From: Bradyrhizobium sp. CCGE-LA001
Lineage (GTDB): Bacteria; Pseudomonadota; Alphaproteobacteria; Rhizobiales; Xanthobacteraceae
Reading direction: 5' to 3'
NCBI RefSeq assembly: GCF_000296215.2
Contig: NZ_CP013949.1
Coordinates: 7,495,501 to 7,559,500 of the forward strand
Length of the DNA stretch: 64,000 nucleotides
Below are positions 16,497 through 25,129 of this stretch, piece by piece; positions within the stretch are counted from its first letter, which is position 1; the number at the start of each line of letters is the position of its first letter. The notes under the pieces were generated by a model. That model was not told the origin of the DNA, did no database searches, and saw only the letters and a list, made by a program, of their open reading frames with translations. Position numbers and translations under genes: made by a program.

Positions 16497-17822
16497 ATGC
16501 ACGCCCCCATTCCCCTCAAGATCGGCTCCCGCCAGGTGTTCGCCATCGCCGGCCCTGCGATGGTGGCGAACCTCACCACGCCGCTGATCGGCGTGGTCTC
16601 GACCACTGCGATCGGACGGCTCGACGATGCCGCGCTGCTCGGCGGCGTTGCGATGGCTTCCGTGATCTTCGACTGCCTGTTCTGGCTGTTCGGCTTCCTG
16701 CGCATGAGCACGCTCGCCTTCACGGCGCAGGCGATGGGCGCCGGCGAGACGCGCGAGCAGACCGTGATCCTGGTGCGCGGCTTCATCGTCGCCGGCCTGA
16801 TCGGCGCCGGACTGATCGTGCTGCAATTGCCGCTGGCCGCCGCGCTGTTCGACCTGATGGGCGGCAGCGAGGGCGTGACGCGCGCCGCAAAGACCTATTT
16901 CATGATCCGGATCTGGTCCTCGCCCTTCGCTTTCGCCAATTACGTCGTGCTCGGCTGGCTGGTGGGACAGGCCCGCGCCAATCCGGCACTCGCGCTCCAG
17001 GTCGTCATCAACCTCATCAACATGGCAGCCACGATCCTGCTGGTGCTGGTCTACGACTTCGGCATCGCAGGTGCGGCAATTGCGGCGCTGCTGTCGGAGA
17101 CGTCAGGGTTCGTGCTCGGCGTGATCGTCTGCCGCCGTTATGCCGTCGGCGGCTTCAAGGTGCCCCGCGCAATTCTGCTGGATCGCGCCAAGCTGATGCG
17201 GCTCCTGGCGGTGAACACCGACATCCTGATCCGCACCGCAGCGCTGATCACGGTGTTCCTGTTCTTCACCGCCAAGGGCGCGCGCACGGGCGACGTCACG
17301 CTCGCCGCGAATTCCGTGCTCAACAATTTCCTGCTGGTCAGCGCTTTCTTCCTCGACGGCCTCGCCAACGCGGCCCAGCAGCTCTGCGGCCGCACTTTTG
17401 GCGCACGCGACGCCAGGGGATTTGCGGATTCGACCCGGCTGGTGCTCACATGGGGCCTCGGCTTCGCCACGGTCGTCGCGGCGCTGTTCGCGACGTTCGG
17501 GCCCGATATCATCAATTTCATGACCGCGAGCGAGGACGTCCGCCGCTCCGCGCGCGAGTTCCTGCCGTTCATCGTGCTTGCGCCAATCCCCGGCGTGTTC
17601 GCGTTCGGCTTCGATGGCGTCTATGTCGGCGCCACCTGGGCGCGCGAGATGCGCAATCTGATGTTGGCCTCGCTCGCGATCTTCTTCTGCGTCTGGCTGG
17701 CACTGCAATCGTTCGGCAATACCGGACTTTGGTGCGCGCTGATCGCGTTCTATGTGGCACGCGGCGGATTGCAGGGGGCAAGGTATCCGGCGCTGTACCG
17801 GGCGACGTTCTCGAAAATCTAA
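16497..17822 (+). CDS. MATE family efflux transporter
   Basis: A 441-residue protein with about twelve hydrophobic segments and the MATE two-fold repeat. The first half begins IAGPAMVANLTTPLIGVVST, and the second half resumes with LFFTAKGARTGDVTLAANSVL. MATE proteins export drugs or metabolites using proton or sodium gradients; the DinF-like branch fits the motif pattern. It follows the MBL hydrolase with one base between. A second, less similar MATE gene is at 42265-43707. Confidence 0.9.
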   Translation: MHAPIPLKIGSRQVFAIAGPAMVANLTTPLIGVVSTTAIGRLDDAALLGGVAMASVIFDCLFWLFGFLRMSTLAFTAQAMGAGETREQTVILVRGFIVAGLIGAGLIVLQLPLAAALFDLMGGSEGVTRAAKTYFMIRIWSSPFAFANYVVLGWLVGQARANPALALQVVINLINMAATILLVLVYDFGIAGAAIAALLSETSGFVLGVIVCRRYAVGGFKVPRAILLDRAKLMRLLAVNTDILIRTAALITVFLFFTAKGARTGDVTLAANSVLNNFLLVSAFFLDGLANAAQQLCGRTFGARDARGFADSTRLVLTWGLGFATVVAALFATFGPDIINFMTASEDVRRSAREFLPFIVLAPIPGVFAFGFDGVYVGATWAREMRNLMLASLAIFFCVWLALQSFGNTGLWCALIAFYVARGGLQGARYPALYRATFSKI

Positions 17823-17827
17823 CGATC

Positions 17828-17952
17828 GTGTCCCGGACGCGCTGCAGCGTGAAACGCTGCTGCGCAGAGCCGGGATCCAGTTTGCGGCGAGCATGCGCCC
17901 CGGCACTGCAGCGCACCACGCCGAAGGTGGCGCGCTGCGCTGCGTCCGGGGC
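17828..17952. repeat. Intergenic inverted repeat, GTGTCCCGGACGCGCTGCAG family
   Basis: GTGTCCCGGACGCGCTGCAG on the left is mirrored at the right end by CTGCGCTGCGTCCGGGGCAG. It lies between the convergent MATE and pyrD genes and is the only candidate transcription end for both. Confidence 0.75.
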
Positions 17953-17963
17953 AGGAGACCGTC

Positions 17964-19061
17964 TTACATCCCCGGCCAGTCTTCCGCCGTCAGCGTCGCG
18001 GCGTCGGCGCCGACGATCTCGGAGAGCGAATCCCGTCCCGTGCGCAGCAGCGTCGAGGCGAGGTCGCGCTTGATCTCGTCGACGAGGCCGAGGCCCTTGT
18101 AGACCAGCGACGAATAGAGCTGGATCAGGCTGGCACCGGCGCGGATCTTGGTCAGCGCGGCGCCGCCTGAATCGACACCGCCAACGCCGATCAGCGGGAA
18201 TGCGCCTTCGACGCGCACATAGGTCTCCGCGACCATGCGCGTCGACAGGCGGAACAGCGGCCTGCCGGACAGGCCGCCCTGCTCCTTGGCCCGCGTCGTC
18301 TCGCGCAACGTGCTGTTCCGCGCGATGGTCGTGTTCGACACGATCATGCCGTCGACCCGGCGCGATCGCGCGACCTGCACGACGTCGTCGAGCTGGGCGA
18401 GGCTGAGGTCGGGCGCGATCTTGAGCAGCACCGGCGTGTCGCCGGCCTTCTGCCTGACACGCTCGCGGGCGTCGATCACGCGTGCGAGGAGATCGTCGAG
18501 CAGCGCGCCTTCCTGCAGATTGCGCAGGCCCGGCGTGTTCGGCGAGGAGACGTTGACGGTGAAATAGCTCGCAACCGGCGCAAAGGTCTCGATCAGCTTG
18601 ACGTAATCGGCGACGCGATCGGGCGAATCCTTGTTGGCGCCGACATTGACGCCGACGATGCCGCCATGCTGCGCGCGCGCAGCGAGCCGGCGCAACGCGA
18701 CCTCGGCGCCGTCATTGTTGAAGCCCATGCGGTTGATCACGGCCTCGTCGCGCTCGAGCCGGAACAGCCGCGGCCGCGGATTGCCGGCTTGCGGCTTCGG
18801 CGTGACCGAGCCGATCTCGACGAAGCCGAAGCCGAGCCGCAGCAGCGCATCCGGCACCTCGGCGCTCTTGTCGAAGCCCGCGGCCATGCCGATGGGATTG
18901 GGAAAGTTGAGCCCGAAGGCGCGCACCGCGAGCTTGAGATCGTCCGCACGCGGCTTGACCGGCGGCAGAAAGCGCAGCCCCTGGATCGCGAGACGGTGCG
19001 CATCCTCCGGATCGAGCCAGCGCAGCACCGGCAGTGAAAAGGCGTCGAAAGCACGGATCAC
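17964..19061 (-). CDS. pyrD: Quinone-dependent dihydroorotate dehydrogenase
   Basis: A 365-residue class 2 dihydroorotate dehydrogenase: oxidises dihydroorotate to orotate with FMN and passes electrons to the quinone pool at the inner membrane (pyrimidine synthesis). Visible marks are the N-terminal amphipathic helix, GMAAGFDKSAE, the substrate loop NRMGFNNDG, the catalytic-serine region NVSSPNTPGLR and the late GVGGVDSGG. It starts by an ATGA overlap with the DUF952 gene, so the two are translationally coupled. Confidence 0.95.
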   Translation of the reverse strand: MIRAFDAFSLPVLRWLDPEDAHRLAIQGLRFLPPVKPRADDLKLAVRAFGLNFPNPIGMAAGFDKSAEVPDALLRLGFGFVEIGSVTPKPQAGNPRPRLFRLERDEAVINRMGFNNDGAEVALRRLAARAQHGGIVGVNVGANKDSPDRVADYVKLIETFAPVASYFTVNVSSPNTPGLRNLQEGALLDDLLARVIDARERVRQKAGDTPVLLKIAPDLSLAQLDDVVQVARSRRVDGMIVSNTTIARNSTLRETTRAKEQGGLSGRPLFRLSTRMVAETYVRVEGAFPLIGVGGVDSGGAALTKIRAGASLIQLYSSLVYKGLGLVDEIKRDLASTLLRTGRDSLSEIVGADAATLTAEDWPGM

Positions 19062-19402
19062 GGGGCAAGCTCCGGAACGTCGTGGCTGCCGTCGGAACGC
19101 ATGTTGAGATTCATCACCGAGAGCACGGCGCCGAGATCGAGCTCGCCATAGAGATGCGGAAACAGCTCGTCGTTGCGCGAGCGCTCCCAGCGCAGCTCGC
19201 TGCCGAGCGCATCGCCCTCGACCTCGACCAGGAACAGCGCGCGCTGTCCGGAATAGTGCTTGCGCAAGGTCTCGGGAACCTGGGCGGCGGTCGAGAAATG
19301 GATGAAACCGTCGCGCGCATCATCCGCGCTGCCGCGGTAGACACCCTGCCGTTCCGCCTCGCGCCAGGCCGAGGCCGGACAGATTTTGTAGATCTTGACC
19401 AC
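19058..19402 (-). CDS. DUF952 family protein
   Basis: A 114-residue protein with the DUF952 pattern: IYKICPASAWREAE at the N-terminus, then DGFIHFSTAAQVPETLRKHY, LVEVEGDAL and a C-terminal FPHLYGELDLGAV. The function of the family is not established; the fold resembles ADP-ribosyl- or glutathione-related small enzymes only in a loose sense, so I assign none. It is coupled to pyrD by a 4-base overlap, a pairing seen in related bacteria. Confidence 0.88.
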   Translation of the reverse strand: MVKIYKICPASAWREAERQGVYRGSADDARDGFIHFSTAAQVPETLRKHYSGQRALFLVEVEGDALGSELRWERSRNDELFPHLYGELDLGAVLSVMNLNMRSDGSHDVPELAP

Positions 19403-19594
19403 CGCTTCCGCAGCCCTGTTTGCTCTTTGAGTCTTTTGGGTTTTTTCGTCTCGTGCGGGTCTCGAAAAGCCCTGGCGCGACCGTAAAGGCGGCCCCTGCC
19501 GAACTCAAGAGTTAGCCACCGCCTCTTGCGCGAAAAACGGAAAACCGGTTGATTTGAGGACAGTTTTCCTGAGTTGCGACGGGCTGGACCTTCC

Positions 19595-20248
19595 ATGGTC
19601 AAACAGGCCAATGCGCCGAGGATGCTGACCCACGACCAGATCTGGATCGCGCTGGATCGGCTGGCGGCGCGCGCCGGTCTGTCGCCATCGGGCCTTGCCA
19701 AGCGCGCCGGGCTCGATCCCACCACCTTCAACCGGTCGAAGCGCGTCACCGCCGACGGCCGCGAGCGCTGGCCCTCGACCGAATCGATCGCGAAGGCGCT
19801 GGCCGCGGCCGATTGCTCGATCGACAGCTTTGCGCGGCTGATCGACGACGACGCCGTCGACGGCCGCTCGATACCGCTGCTCGGCTTCGCGCTGGCCGCC
19901 ACCAGTGGCGCTTTCGACGAAGCCGGCCATCCATCCGGCAAGGGCTGGAGCGAGATCACGCTGCCGAGCGCCGAGGACGGCCACGCTTTCGCGCTAGAGA
20001 TTTCCGGCGATGCGCTGCTGCCGGCCTATCGCCACGGTGACATCATCCTGGTCTCGCCCGATGCACCGATCCGCAAGGGCGATCGCGTGGTGGTGAGGAC
20101 GAGGACGGACGAGATGACGATCGCGACGCTGAAGCGTCGCACGGCCAAGGCGCTGGACGTGCAGCCGCTCGATGCGTCGCAGGCGGCACGGACCATCGCG
20201 GCGGCTGACGTCGCGTGGGTGGCGCGGATCGTGTGGGCGAGCCAGTGA
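19595..20248 (+). CDS. HTH transcriptional regulator with S24/LexA-like domain, catalytic residues apparently lost
   Basis: A 217-residue protein. Residues about 11-50 form an Xre-type helix-turn-helix (LAARAGLSPSGLAKRAGLDP). The C-terminal part aligns with the S24/LexA dimerization-protease fold: EISGDALLPAYRHGD, KGDRVVVRTR and DEMTIATLKRR. Where LexA and CI proteins have the serine nucleophile, this protein has Ala140 (SGDAL), and where they have the lysine it has Ala177 (DEMTIATL). Self-cleavage is therefore unlikely and it probably acts as a stable dimeric regulator. Targets are unknown. The ATG at 19595 lacks a clear ribosome binding site; the methionine ten residues later is possible. 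Confidence 0.82.
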   Translation: MVKQANAPRMLTHDQIWIALDRLAARAGLSPSGLAKRAGLDPTTFNRSKRVTADGRERWPSTESIAKALAAADCSIDSFARLIDDDAVDGRSIPLLGFALAATSGAFDEAGHPSGKGWSEITLPSAEDGHAFALEISGDALLPAYRHGDIILVSPDAPIRKGDRVVVRTRTDEMTIATLKRRTAKALDVQPLDASQAARTIAAADVAWVARIVWASQ

Positions 20249-20273
20249 GAGAGTTTCGCCTGAATGAAGCTCC

Positions 20274-20349
20274 GTAGCCCGGATGAGCGAAGCGATATCC
20301 GGGACCTTCGCCGAGGCGCCCCGGATGTCGCTGCGCTCATCCGGGCTAC
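20274..20349. repeat. Intergenic inverted repeat, GTAGCCCGGATGAGCGAAGC family
   Basis: GTAGCCCGGATGAGCGAAGC is mirrored by GCTGCGCTCATCCGGGCTAC with an inner CCGGGA/CCCCGG pair. It lies between the convergent S24-regulator and lysyl-tRNA synthetase genes, touching the stop of the latter, and may act as a two-way terminator. Confidence 0.85.
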
Positions 20350-20353
20350 AATT

Positions 20354-21997
20354 TTACGCTGAGCGCGCCAGCGCGCCGTCGATCATGTTGACCGCGTTCT
20401 GGATGCCGTACACGGCGACGAAGGAGCCGAAGCGCGGGCCCTTCTCCTGGCCGAGCAGCACCTGATAGAGCATGTTGAACCAGTCGAGCGTGACGCCGGG
20501 TCGGCCGTCCTTGCCCTTCTTGACCTGGTCGAGGAACGGCTCGCGACGGCCGATCTCGTAGACGACGTTCTGGATGTCCTCGGCCGAGGCGTCCTGAGGC
20601 AGCTGCGACAGCGCTTCGCGCAGATCCTGCAGCGCTGCGCGCTCGGTGTCCGTGGGCACGCGGAACTGCTTGGTCGGCGCGACGAAATCGCGATAATAGT
20701 TGATGGCATAGCCGACCATCGCATCGAGCTTTGGATGCGTCTGGGGGCTGACGCCCGGACGGTAGCGGCCGATGAAGCCCCACAGCGTTTCGGCATTCTC
20801 CGCGTTCGACGACGACACCAGCGTGAGCAGGAGCTGGAACGTCACCGGCATGTCGCCCTGCGGCGGCTTGCCGTTGTGGATGTGCCACACCGGATTGCCG
20901 AGCTGCTGCTTGCCGTCCTGCTTGGCAAAGCCGTCGATGAATTGCTGGTAGTCGTCGACGTTGCGCGGGATCACGTCGAAGTAAAGCCGCTTCGCCGCCT
21001 TCGGCTCGCGATACATGAACAGCGACAGCGATTCCGGCGAGGCGTAGCGCAGCCATTCGTCGATGGTGAGGCCGTTGCCCTTCGACTTCGAGATCTTCTG
21101 GCCCTTTTCGTCGAGGAAGAGCTCGTAGTTGAAGCCTTCCGGCGGCGTGGCGCCGAGCGCCCGCGCGATCGCGCCGGACAGCTTCACCGAATCGATCAGG
21201 TCCTTGCCGGCCATCTCGTAGTCGACGCCAAGCGCGACCCAGCGCATCGCCCAATCGGCCTTCCACTGGCACTTGACGTTGCCGCCAGTGACTGGCGTCT
21301 CGACCTCCTGGTTGGTATCGGGATCGAGATAGGTCACCGTGCCGGCCGCGACGTCGCGGCGGATCATCGGGACCTGCAGCACGACTCCGGTCGTCTTGCT
21401 GATCGGGAGGAACGGCGAATAAGTGGCGCGGCGATCGGGGCCGAGCGTCGGCAGGATGATCGCCATGATCTTGTCGTAGGCGGCTAGCATCTTGAGCAGC
21501 GTCGCGTCGAACCGGCCGGACGTATAATAGTCGGTCGAGCTCGCGAACTCGTAGTCGAAGCCGAAATGATCCAGAAACGCGCGCAAGCGCGCGTTATTAT
21601 GTGCGCCGAACGAGGGATACTCGTTGGAGAACGGATCCGGCACCCGCGTCAGCGGCTTGCCGAGATGCGCGGCCAGCATCTCCTTGTTGGGGACGTTGTC
21701 GGGCACCTTGCGAAACCCGTCCATGTCGTCCGAGAACGCGAGCAGTCGCGTCTTGATCTTGTCCTCGGTCAGCACGCGGAAGGCGTGGCGCACCATCGAG
21801 GTGCGCGCGACCTCGCCGAACGTGCCGATATGCGGCAGGCCGGAGGGACCGTAGCCGGTCTCGAACAGCACCTCGTCCTTCGGGCTTTTCTTCAGCCGCG
21901 CGACAATGGCCTTCGCCTGTTCGAACGGCCAGGCGTTGGATTGTTCGGCGAGCGCACGCAAATCGCTCGGGCTCATGCTGGGATCGATAACGGACAT
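20354..21997 (-). CDS. lysK: Lysyl-tRNA synthetase, class I
   Basis: A 547-residue class I synthetase: charges tRNA-Lys in the cytoplasm. The HIGH motif is PHIGT at residues 56-59 and the KMSKS motif appears as KISKSKG near residue 302. Class I LysRS, found in archaea and many alphaproteobacteria, is unrelated to the class II enzyme of E. coli. The ATG at 21997 has GGAGG upstream; a longer frame to 22078 has no such support. It is preceded by the repeat at 22073-22158. Confidence 0.94.
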   Translation of the reverse strand: MSVIDPSMSPSDLRALAEQSNAWPFEQAKAIVARLKKSPKDEVLFETGYGPSGLPHIGTFGEVARTSMVRHAFRVLTEDKIKTRLLAFSDDMDGFRKVPDNVPNKEMLAAHLGKPLTRVPDPFSNEYPSFGAHNNARLRAFLDHFGFDYEFASSTDYYTSGRFDATLLKMLAAYDKIMAIILPTLGPDRRATYSPFLPISKTTGVVLQVPMIRRDVAAGTVTYLDPDTNQEVETPVTGGNVKCQWKADWAMRWVALGVDYEMAGKDLIDSVKLSGAIARALGATPPEGFNYELFLDEKGQKISKSKGNGLTIDEWLRYASPESLSLFMYREPKAAKRLYFDVIPRNVDDYQQFIDGFAKQDGKQQLGNPVWHIHNGKPPQGDMPVTFQLLLTLVSSSNAENAETLWGFIGRYRPGVSPQTHPKLDAMVGYAINYYRDFVAPTKQFRVPTDTERAALQDLREALSQLPQDASAEDIQNVVYEIGRREPFLDQVKKGKDGRPGVTLDWFNMLYQVLLGQEKGPRFGSFVAVYGIQNAVNMIDGALARSA

Positions 21998-22072
21998 CAA
22001 GAAGGGCCTCCGGGCCGCGGAAAATAGCGATTTCCGGGCAGAATGCAATTTTGTGCGAAGCACGGCCTCCCT

Positions 22073-22158
22073 CGTCATTGCGAGCGAAGCGAAGCAATCC
22101 AGACTGTCTCCACGGAAACAGTCTGGATTGCTTCGTCGCTACGCTCCTCGCAATGACG
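22073..22158. repeat. Intergenic inverted repeat, CGTCATTGCGAGCGAAGCG family (copy 1)
   Basis: CGTCATTGCGAGC... and ...GCAATGACG form the outer arms, with an inner pair AAGCAATCCAGACTG / CAGTCTGGATTGCTT. A second copy with the same arms lies at 41721-41808. Confidence 0.9.
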
Positions 22159-22178
22159 GCGGAGGGAGCAGCGACGAA

Positions 22179-23114
22179 CTAAAACGGGCTCACCGAGAAA
22201 TAGCGCAGCCACAGATCGGTGTAGCGGCCTTTTTCCCAGACGCGGAACAGCGCCCAGTTCAGGGCCTGGCGCAGCACGTCGTTGCCTTTGCGCACGGCGA
22301 TGCCGACGCCCTCGCCGAAGAAGCGGCTCTCGACGAAAGGGCCGCCGGAGAAGGCACAGCAATCTCCGGAATCGGTCCCGTTGGTCCAGAACGCCAGCGA
22401 GATGGCGTCGCCGAAGATGAAATCGACCTCGCCCTTCCGCAGGGCCGTGCGTAGCGCATCGTCATTGGGAAAAGCGTGCAGCTCGGCGTCGGTGAACATC
22501 GCCTTGAGATAGGCCTCATGCGCCGAGCCCGCGATGACGCCGACCTTCTTGCCCTCGAGATATTCGGGGCGGATCTCCGGCATCACCGCATCCTTGCGCG
22601 AGACGAAGCGCGCCGGCACCCGGTAATAGGGATCGGTGAAGTCGACGCGGGCGCGCAGCTGCGGGCTCACCGCCATCGAGGCGATGATGGCATCGCCGCG
22701 GTTGGAGGTGAGCGCATCGACCAGCGTCTCGAAGCGGCGCATCTGCACCGTGCAGCTCACCTTGATCTCGTCGCACAGGCTGCGTGCGAGATCGACATTG
22801 AAGCCGGCCGGATTGCCGTCCGCGCCGGTGAAGTTGAACGGCGGGTAGTCGGTCTCGGTCAGGAAACGGATCACAGTGATGCGCGACAGGTCCGGCCGCT
22901 CCGGCCGGCGCCGCGGGTCCCAGAAGCCCGGCACGGCCTGCGGGGCGGCCTGGGGTGTGACCTGAGGCGAAGCCTGCGGCGCGGCCGGCGGTCGCTTGGC
23001 TGGGGCCTGGGCATGCGCGGCTGGCAGGCCGGCAAGCAGACAGGCAGCGGCGGCCAGTCCGAGCAGCAGGCCACGGACAGATTTGGACGATTTCGCCTGT
23101 TGCGATGGAGCCAT
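22179..23114 (-). CDS. Amino-acid-type ABC transporter substrate-binding protein (SBP_bac_3)
   Basis: A 311-residue periplasmic protein with a lipid-free signal peptide (hydrophobic core about residues 15-33, ending AHAQ). A Pro/Gln/Ala linker follows (residues about 37-62, repeated P-Q units), then the SBP_bac_3 domain: FLTETDYPPFNFTGADG, GFNVDLARSLCDEI, SMAVSPQLRARVDFTDPYY. No permease or ATPase gene is adjacent. Such proteins bind polar amino acids; the ligand is not determinable. It could also feed a regulatory role, as some orphan family members do. Confidence 0.85.
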   Translation of the reverse strand: MAPSQQAKSSKSVRGLLLGLAAAACLLAGLPAAHAQAPAKRPPAAPQASPQVTPQAAPQAVPGFWDPRRRPERPDLSRITVIRFLTETDYPPFNFTGADGNPAGFNVDLARSLCDEIKVSCTVQMRRFETLVDALTSNRGDAIIASMAVSPQLRARVDFTDPYYRVPARFVSRKDAVMPEIRPEYLEGKKVGVIAGSAHEAYLKAMFTDAELHAFPNDDALRTALRKGEVDFIFGDAISLAFWTNGTDSGDCCAFSGGPFVESRFFGEGVGIAVRKGNDVLRQALNWALFRVWEKGRYTDLWLRYFSVSPF

Positions 23115-23212
23115 CGGCCGGAAATGAACTGATATCGTTGGGATCGGAGGGCCTTATAGACCATCCCGCCGGGAACGCGAGCGGGGAATGTGGATGGGAA
23201 AGGTCCCTCCGC

Positions 23213-23299
23213 CGTCATGCCCGGGCTTGTCCCGGGCATCCACGAACTCTCCTACCCGCTCAAGAACGTGGATGGCCGGGACATGCCCGGCCATGACGA
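23213..23299. repeat. Intergenic inverted repeat, CGTCATGCCCGGGCTTGTCC family (copy 1)
   Basis: CGTCATGCCCGGGCTTGTCC is mirrored by GGGACATGCCCGGCCATGACG, with an inner pair ATCCACGAA/AACGTGGAT. It lies between the SCO gene and the upstream region of the binding-protein gene. A close relative is at 24251-24364. Confidence 0.88.
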
Positions 23300-23327
23300 T
23301 GTGGGAAGCACGGTGCCTAAATCAGGC

Positions 23328-23918
23328 TCAGATATACTTCTTCAGATCCGCCGCCGCCTCTTCCGGCGTGCGCTTCAGGTTGAATGGCGAGACGAACCTG
23401 CCCTCGCGGTCCATCAGATAGATCAGCGCGGTGTGGTCCATGGTGTAGTCGCCGTCCTTGGCCGGGACCTTCTTGGCGTAGACCCGGTAGGAGGTGATCA
23501 CCTTGGCGATCTCGGCGGGATCGCCGGACAGGCCCTGAAGATGCGGGTCGAAGCTCGACAGATAGTCCTTCATCGCCGCCTGCGTGTCGCGCTCGGGATC
23601 GACCGAGATGAAGACGGCATTGACCTTGTCGGCATCCTTGCCCAGCACGCGCAGCACTTCCGAGATCTCGAACAGCGAGGTCGGGCAGACGTCGGGACAA
23701 TGGGTGTAGCCGAAGAAGATCAGGGTCGGCTTGCCCTTCAGGTTCTTGTCGGTGACGGCCTTGCCGTTCTGGTCGGTGAGCTGGAAGGGACCGCCGATCG
23801 CGGCCGGCTGCGCCACCTTGCTCACCCCGCCCATGGCCCAGAACATGATCAGGAGCCCAACGATGAGGCTTGCGGCGAAGGCGGTCGCGATCACCAGCGG
23901 ACGGGCCATGGAACTCAT
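23328..23918 (-). CDS. SCO family copper-binding protein (cytochrome oxidase assembly)
   Basis: A 196-residue thioredoxin-fold protein anchored by one N-terminal membrane segment (residues about 7-30). The copper motif CPDVCP follows FFGYTH, and the conserved distal histidine lies in YTMDHTALIYLMD. SCO proteins deliver copper to the CuA centre of cytochrome c oxidase, or keep its cysteines reduced, at the periplasmic face. The small membrane-protein gene behind it (upstream in the operon direction) is separated by only 24 bases. Confidence 0.92.
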   Translation of the reverse strand: MSSMARPLVIATAFAASLIVGLLIMFWAMGGVSKVAQPAAIGGPFQLTDQNGKAVTDKNLKGKPTLIFFGYTHCPDVCPTSLFEISEVLRVLGKDADKVNAVFISVDPERDTQAAMKDYLSSFDPHLQGLSGDPAEIAKVITSYRVYAKKVPAKDGDYTMDHTALIYLMDREGRFVSPFNLKRTPEEAAADLKKYI

Positions 23919-23942
23919 TGGCGGAACACTTCCTCTCGGGGA

Positions 23943-24137
23943 TCAGAAGCAGGCGGCGAAGCCGGTCCTGATGATTTCGAAGAACACCTGGGTGCCGTAA
24001 TGGAACCAGAGCGCGAGGGCGCCGACCACGACGAGCGCGCCAAGAGCTGCGCCCGCCCACAGCAGCACGGACGGCAGTCGGCCGGCAGTGGGCGAATTGT
24101 CCTGTAGCGGATGGGCGGAGTGCACTGGTTGAGCCAT
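23943..24137 (-). CDS. Small single-span membrane protein
   Basis: A 64-residue protein with a soluble N-terminus rich in Pro, His and Gln and one membrane segment (about residues 24-45: LLWAGAALGALVVVGALALW) followed by FHYGTQVFFEIIRTGF. It ends 24 bases before the SCO start and is likely co-transcribed with it, so a role near cytochrome oxidase assembly is possible, but the sequence itself gives no function. The start is the ATG at 24137; upstream the frame runs into a repeat. Confidence 0.65.
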   Translation of the reverse strand: MAQPVHSAHPLQDNSPTAGRLPSVLLWAGAALGALVVVGALALWFHYGTQVFFEIIRTGFAACF

Positions 24138-24250
24138 GGCAAGGATCGGGGCGAAGGGTTCCCTGCCTTTCAAATAGGCGCTGGGGCGGGACCGGGCAAG
24201 CGCGGCGGAGGTGGAGGGGATCACGTGGTGCGGAGGCGCGCGGCGGTCCT

Positions 24251-24364
24251 CATACCGGGCTTGTCCGTCTGCGCGGCCGAAGGAGGCGAAGGCCCGGGCA
24301 TCCACGCACTTCGTGCCGCCCAGGTCCAAAAACGTGGATGGCCGGGACAAGCCCGGCCATGACG
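24251..24364. repeat. Intergenic inverted repeat, CGGGCTTGTCCG family (copy 2)
   Basis: CATACCGGGCTTGTCCG on the left and GGGACAAGCCCGGCCATGACG on the right, with GGCATCCACG/CGTGGATGGCC inside. It lies ahead of the small membrane-protein gene and after the secreted-protein gene at 24397-24864. Confidence 0.85.
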
Positions 24365-24396
24365 ATACGAAAGCGGCAGATGGGCGCGTACGCAGC

Positions 24397-24864
24397 TTAC
24401 CGCGACGGCCTGTTGGTCGAAGCTTGCGCGTCCAGGTAGCAAGGCTTGTACATGGCCTGCAGCTGCTTGCCTCTCAGGAAGAGCATGTTCGGCGTGAGGC
24501 CGCCGCGCTGCGCGATCCAGCGCTTCACCTGCGAGGGATACATCGCGTAGAGCATCTGGGTGGCCTCGGGATTGGTGACGGCGCGGCCGTTGCTGCCGAA
24601 ATCCCATGCGGCGTGGAAGCCGAGCGTTGCGTGCGAGGTCACGCAGATCCGGTCGCGCGGGATGGCGCCCAGGACGATGGTGCAGGCCGAGGCACAGAGA
24701 CCGTCGATGATGACGGTTTCGCCGGATTGCCTGAGATCCTGATATTTGTCGACGTAGGTTCCGATCCTGCCGCCGCGGTCATCCGCAATTCGAACCACCG
24801 CGTGAGAAGCCCCCATGCTCGCGACCAGCAAAACCGCCGCAAGCAACCCCGTCAGAACCTTCAT
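24397..24864 (-). CDS. Small secreted protein with ClpP-like Ser/His motif
   Basis: A 155-residue protein with a signal peptide (residues 1-22, ending SHA). The centre reads VIIDGLCASACTIVLG, with Ser59 in the position of the ClpP nucleophile (G-x-x-A-S-x-x), then 25 residues on LGFHAAW with His84 in the position of the ClpP histidine. This spacing matches the ClpP/crotonase fold as seen in uncharacterised COG3904-type periplasmic proteins. The family function is unknown; a periplasmic serine hydrolase is inferred. Later Cys residues (CYLDA) may form a disulfide. A GGGGG site precedes the ATG. Confidence 0.7.
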   Translation of the reverse strand: MKVLTGLLAAVLLVASMGASHAVVRIADDRGGRIGTYVDKYQDLRQSGETVIIDGLCASACTIVLGAIPRDRICVTSHATLGFHAAWDFGSNGRAVTNPEATQMLYAMYPSQVKRWIAQRGGLTPNMLFLRGKQLQAMYKPCYLDAQASTNRPSR

Positions 24865-25129
24865 TGTCCCCCGCCCCAGTCGTCTTCGAATCTGCGTGTC
24901 AGGTGGTGATGCGCGGCTAGCGTCTGTCGACTTCAAGGTTTTGTCTAGGCGCGCCGGCTTCCTCAAAACAAATTCAAATCCAGTGTTGCGCCCGCGCTGC
25001 ACTCGGCTGATCTCTATCCCGAAGTGGAACAAGTTAACGATGTCTTGCGCGTCACGCCCTTGATCTCAGTTGCAACCGCTGGCTTCAATCCGGGCAACTA
25101 CAGGGAGGAACCTGTGGAGGGGGAGATCC

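Noticed and set aside
19595..20248. S24-type regulator as evidence of a prophage
   Set aside because: No integrase, structural or replication genes are near, and the neighbours are core metabolism genes.
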